Shown: piece after piece, positions 61,796 through 64,000 of the stretch | Layout of the letters: every line of letters starts with the position of its first letter | Position numbering within the stretch: position 1 is the first letter of the stretch | Assembly (NCBI RefSeq): GCF_001577305.1 | Contig: NZ_CP014518.1 | Span: 248,001 to 312,000, forward strand | DNA: 64,000 nt | Direction of reading: 5' to 3' | Origin: Sinomonas atrocyanea | GTDB lineage: Bacteria; Actinomycetota; Actinomycetes; Actinomycetales; Micrococcaceae | Position numbers and translations under genes: made by a program | Notes under the pieces: generated by a model | The model's database searches: none | Seen by the model: the letters and a program-made list of their open reading frames with translations, nothing else | What the model was told of the DNA's origin: nothing

Positions 61796-62602
61796 GTGGG
61801 GCGCGCGGTAACTTACTTGGTCGTGGTGCTGGTCTCGATAGGTTTCATGTTCCTCTCGGATCCAGCCAGCGGTTGGTTCGCTGTCCCAAGTGGTCTCGCT
61901 ATCGGTTTTACCATACCTCTCGTGGACACGTTGATGAGTAATGCGCGCTTCCTTCGAATCATGTGGTCCTCTATTCGCACTTGGAGAAAACGGGTGAGGA
62001 TTTCGGCTTCGTACCTCTACCGCATCCGAATCGACAACGAGTATCTGCTCATCCGCGGGCAGCGCTTCGATCAATATCAGCCAGTTGGAGGTGTCTACAA
62101 GAGCCACCCGTCCTCCTCGGGAGTCCTGGGCGAAATGAACGTGCTGAATGATGACCTGCTAGCCCCTGACGCCATCAGTGAGGGAGACCTGAGGGTGCGG
62201 GTCCCAGGGAAGCATCTGTTGCCGTTTGTGCGGTGGTTCGAAGAGGGTCATGGTCGCGAGATCGACGGTTGGCGCGAATTCTATGAGGAACTCGTCGCGA
62301 CGGGCATTCTAAGCAAGGAGCTATTCCGATTCGTCAAGTATGATCACGTGAAGCGCTTGTATCAGCCGATGAGGTTTAGCCCCTGGGCTAATAGCCAAGA
62401 AATCCTGATTGCGGATATCCTCGAACTTCTGCCGACGCCTGCCCAAGAACAAGAACTGCGGCAATTGAAGAGTAAGTCGCATCCGGATATATTCTGGGCT
62501 TCGGAGACTCAAATCCGTCGATTGGGAGCAGTGGAAGGCGCGGCTCACCAGAAGACTAAAATAGCCCAGACAGCGGTCTGGACCATTGATACTCTGAACT
62601 GA
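61796..62602 (+). CDS. cap16: CBASS effector: two-TM, SMODS-associated NUDIX protein (Cap16-like)
   Basis: A 268-residue protein. Two N-terminal transmembrane helices (about 5-20 and 28-46) are followed by a basic stretch and a NUDIX-type domain (about 70-240): YLYRIRIDNEYLLIRGQRFDQ, VGGV, and a degenerate Nudix helix REFYEELVATG (160-170). This is the SMODS-associated NUDIX effector layout (TM-NUDIX). In CBASS it is expected to sense the cyclic nucleotide made by its partner and damage the membrane. GTG start with AAGGAG 4 nt upstream. 54 nt before the CD-NTase gene; AT-richer than the chromosome. Confidence 0.82.
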   Translation: MGRAVTYLVVVLVSIGFMFLSDPASGWFAVPSGLAIGFTIPLVDTLMSNARFLRIMWSSIRTWRKRVRISASYLYRIRIDNEYLLIRGQRFDQYQPVGGVYKSHPSSSGVLGEMNVLNDDLLAPDAISEGDLRVRVPGKHLLPFVRWFEEGHGREIDGWREFYEELVATGILSKELFRFVKYDHVKRLYQPMRFSPWANSQEILIADILELLPTPAQEQELRQLKSKSHPDIFWASETQIRRLGAVEGAAHQKTKIAQTAVWTIDTLN

Positions 62603-62656
62603 GAGAAGCACCGCACCGCTGCCCTCATGCTCCGCATTTTTTGACGGTAGGACGGA

Positions 62657-63997
62657 ATGAGCCAATCGAGCGATTTCAAATCGTTTCTCATTAACAAAGT
62701 CAACCTGAACCAGACCAGGTTGAACGTGCTCTCTCAGCGTGTCGCTGCGATCGAGAACTTTCTCGCGAACGATGATGTGCTCGGTGAGTCCATAACAGAA
62801 GTGATCCCGCAGGGCTCCTTTGCCCATGGAACAATCATTAAGCCGGTCGGGACAAAGGAATTCGACGCTGATGTTTTGGTCCCCATGGACGAAGTCGATG
62901 GTTGGACCGCTGCCGACTATGTGCAGAAGCTCTACGAAGCCTTTGGGCGAAGCGCGACCTACGCGACGATGCGTTCCAGAAAGAAACGATGTGTGACCCT
63001 GGACTACGCAGGCGATTTTCACTTGGACGTCGTTCCCTTTGTTACAAGGCAAGGGGAAGCGTACGTTACCAACAGGATCACCAACCAATTTGAGCTCGCC
63101 GCTCCCGATGAGTTCACAGAATGGCTGGAGGAGAAGAACCGGATAACGGGTGGGAATCTCGTCAAGGTTGTCCGACTCCTGAAATATCTCCGCGACCACA
63201 AGGCCCGCTACACTGTGCCTTCGGTCACCTTGACGGCGGCTTTGGCGCATCACGTAAGCGAGGCGGTGTCGATAGCCACCCCGGATGCATACCGAAACGT
63301 AGCAGCTACGCTCCGCACGCTGTCAGATGCGCTGGCCGTCCAGCTCACCACGTACCCCTACAACCCTCCGTACATTAGAGATCCTGGCACCGGCCAAGAC
63401 CTAGCAGGTCGGTGGCGTAATGAAAACTATCAAACGTTCCGTAGCCGCTTCACTGCTCATGCCGAAAAGATCGGTACGGCGTGCGACGAGGCAGACTACG
63501 ACCGCGCCGTTGTAATCTGGCAAGATCTCTTCGGGCCGGAATTTGGTGCGATAGCGAAGGCTAGTAGCGTCCTCGCGAGTGTCTCGGCAGAGACTGCAGC
63601 ACCGGCATCGGAGCGTTTTCTCGATCGCGACTTCGACATACGTGACGCCTTGAACCCGTCATATCGATTCAAGGTCGTCGGTTACGTTGTGGCTCGAAAG
63701 GGGTTCCGCGACGGCTCACTCCCTAAACGAGGTGACAGGGTTGGTAAGAATCGATCTTTGAAGTTCAAGATCGAAGGTTCGAACATTCCCGGCCCGTACG
63801 ATGTGTACTGGAAAATTCGCAACTACGGCCAAGAGGCAGAGTTGGCTGGCTCTCTGCGGGGAGATATCCATAAGGATGACGGCACGCGGAGCTGGTCGGA
63901 GTCCACCTCGTACATAGGTCACCATTACGTCGAAGCGATGATCGTCAAGAGCGGTTTTTGCGTCGCAAGAAGCCGCCAAAATGTTATCGTTATATAG
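62657..63997 (+). CDS. cdnA-like: CBASS cGAS/DncV-like nucleotidyltransferase (CD-NTase) with AGS-C sensor
   Basis: A 446-residue SMODS enzyme. The nucleotidyltransferase site is complete: GS motif QGSFAHGT (Gly53-Ser54), catalytic Asp70 and Asp72 in EFDADVLVP, and third Asp124 in FHLDVVPF. A helical middle region follows, and the C-terminal 130 residues (RFLDRDFDIRDALNPSYRFK to the end) match the AGS-C sensor domain. On phage infection it would make a cyclic oligonucleotide that activates the TM-NUDIX effector. The product type cannot be read from sequence. The gene ends 3 nt before the window edge, so ancillary Cap genes may follow. Confidence 0.9.
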   Translation: MSQSSDFKSFLINKVNLNQTRLNVLSQRVAAIENFLANDDVLGESITEVIPQGSFAHGTIIKPVGTKEFDADVLVPMDEVDGWTAADYVQKLYEAFGRSATYATMRSRKKRCVTLDYAGDFHLDVVPFVTRQGEAYVTNRITNQFELAAPDEFTEWLEEKNRITGGNLVKVVRLLKYLRDHKARYTVPSVTLTAALAHHVSEAVSIATPDAYRNVAATLRTLSDALAVQLTTYPYNPPYIRDPGTGQDLAGRWRNENYQTFRSRFTAHAEKIGTACDEADYDRAVVIWQDLFGPEFGAIAKASSVLASVSAETAAPASERFLDRDFDIRDALNPSYRFKVVGYVVARKGFRDGSLPKRGDRVGKNRSLKFKIEGSNIPGPYDVYWKIRNYGQEAELAGSLRGDIHKDDGTRSWSESTSYIGHHYVEAMIVKSGFCVARSRQNVIVI

Positions 63998-64000
63998 AAA

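Overview
The window is 64 kb of a high-GC actinobacterial chromosome. Gene content and order (tilS-hpt-ftsH-folE-folP-folB-folK-DUF3180-panC-lysS-lsr2-clpC, radA-disA beside mutY, many GTG starts, many -10 boxes of the TAnnnT type only 6-9 nt before a start codon) fit a member of the Micrococcaceae, close to Arthrobacter or Sinomonas. That assignment is inference from gene content; no rRNA is present to confirm it.

Layout. 1-10.4 kb: small membrane proteins, a trypsin/PDZ protease, a frameshifted phzF-like gene, a NUDIX hydrolase, GDPD, a TMEM175-type channel, glycerate kinase, idi, a uracil/xanthine permease divergent from a RutE-like nitroreductase, and a marR-MFS operon with a visible operator. 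10.5-24.5 kb: pgm, a protealysin-type M4 peptidase with its emfourin-type partner, a DUF4190 protein, amidase, rhodanese-pheA-NAT, a diacylglycerol-kinase-like protein, serS, an orphan AbiEi-like gene between two copies of a palindromic repeat, a HAD phosphatase, a SatD-like protein and ppa. 24.5-39 kb: dacB, a zincin, tilS, hpt, ftsH, the folate operon, panC and lysS, ending at lsr2. 39-45 kb: clpC and the PTS-dependent dihydroxyacetone kinase operon dhaKLM. 45-53.7 kb: an S9 peptidase, an ArgA-like GNAT, mutY, a secreted-type protein, disA, radA and a FUSC transporter. 53.8-59.8 kb: the high-affinity phosphate operon pstSCAB behind a PHO box, convergent with a low-affinity pit/DUF47 pair.

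60.9-64 kb is a genomic island edge. After a 5' tRNA remnant comes a complete tRNA-Lys(UUU) whose anticodon is split by a 212-nt group IC3 self-splicing intron. Base composition then falls to roughly half GC and a two-gene CBASS anti-phage module follows: a two-TM NUDIX effector (Cap16-like) and a cGAS/DncV-like nucleotidyltransferase with an AGS-C sensor domain. No integrase is inside the window.

The intergenic spaces hold two unexplained repeat families. One is arrays of 22-bp or 14-bp tandem units sharing a GGnCACCTC core (8.3, 10.5, 23.8 and 45.0 kb), always downstream of a gene and in three of four cases with a long hairpin. The other is a palindromic element with TTTCGGTCA/TGACCGAAA-type arms (5.35, 20.9 and 22.1 kb).
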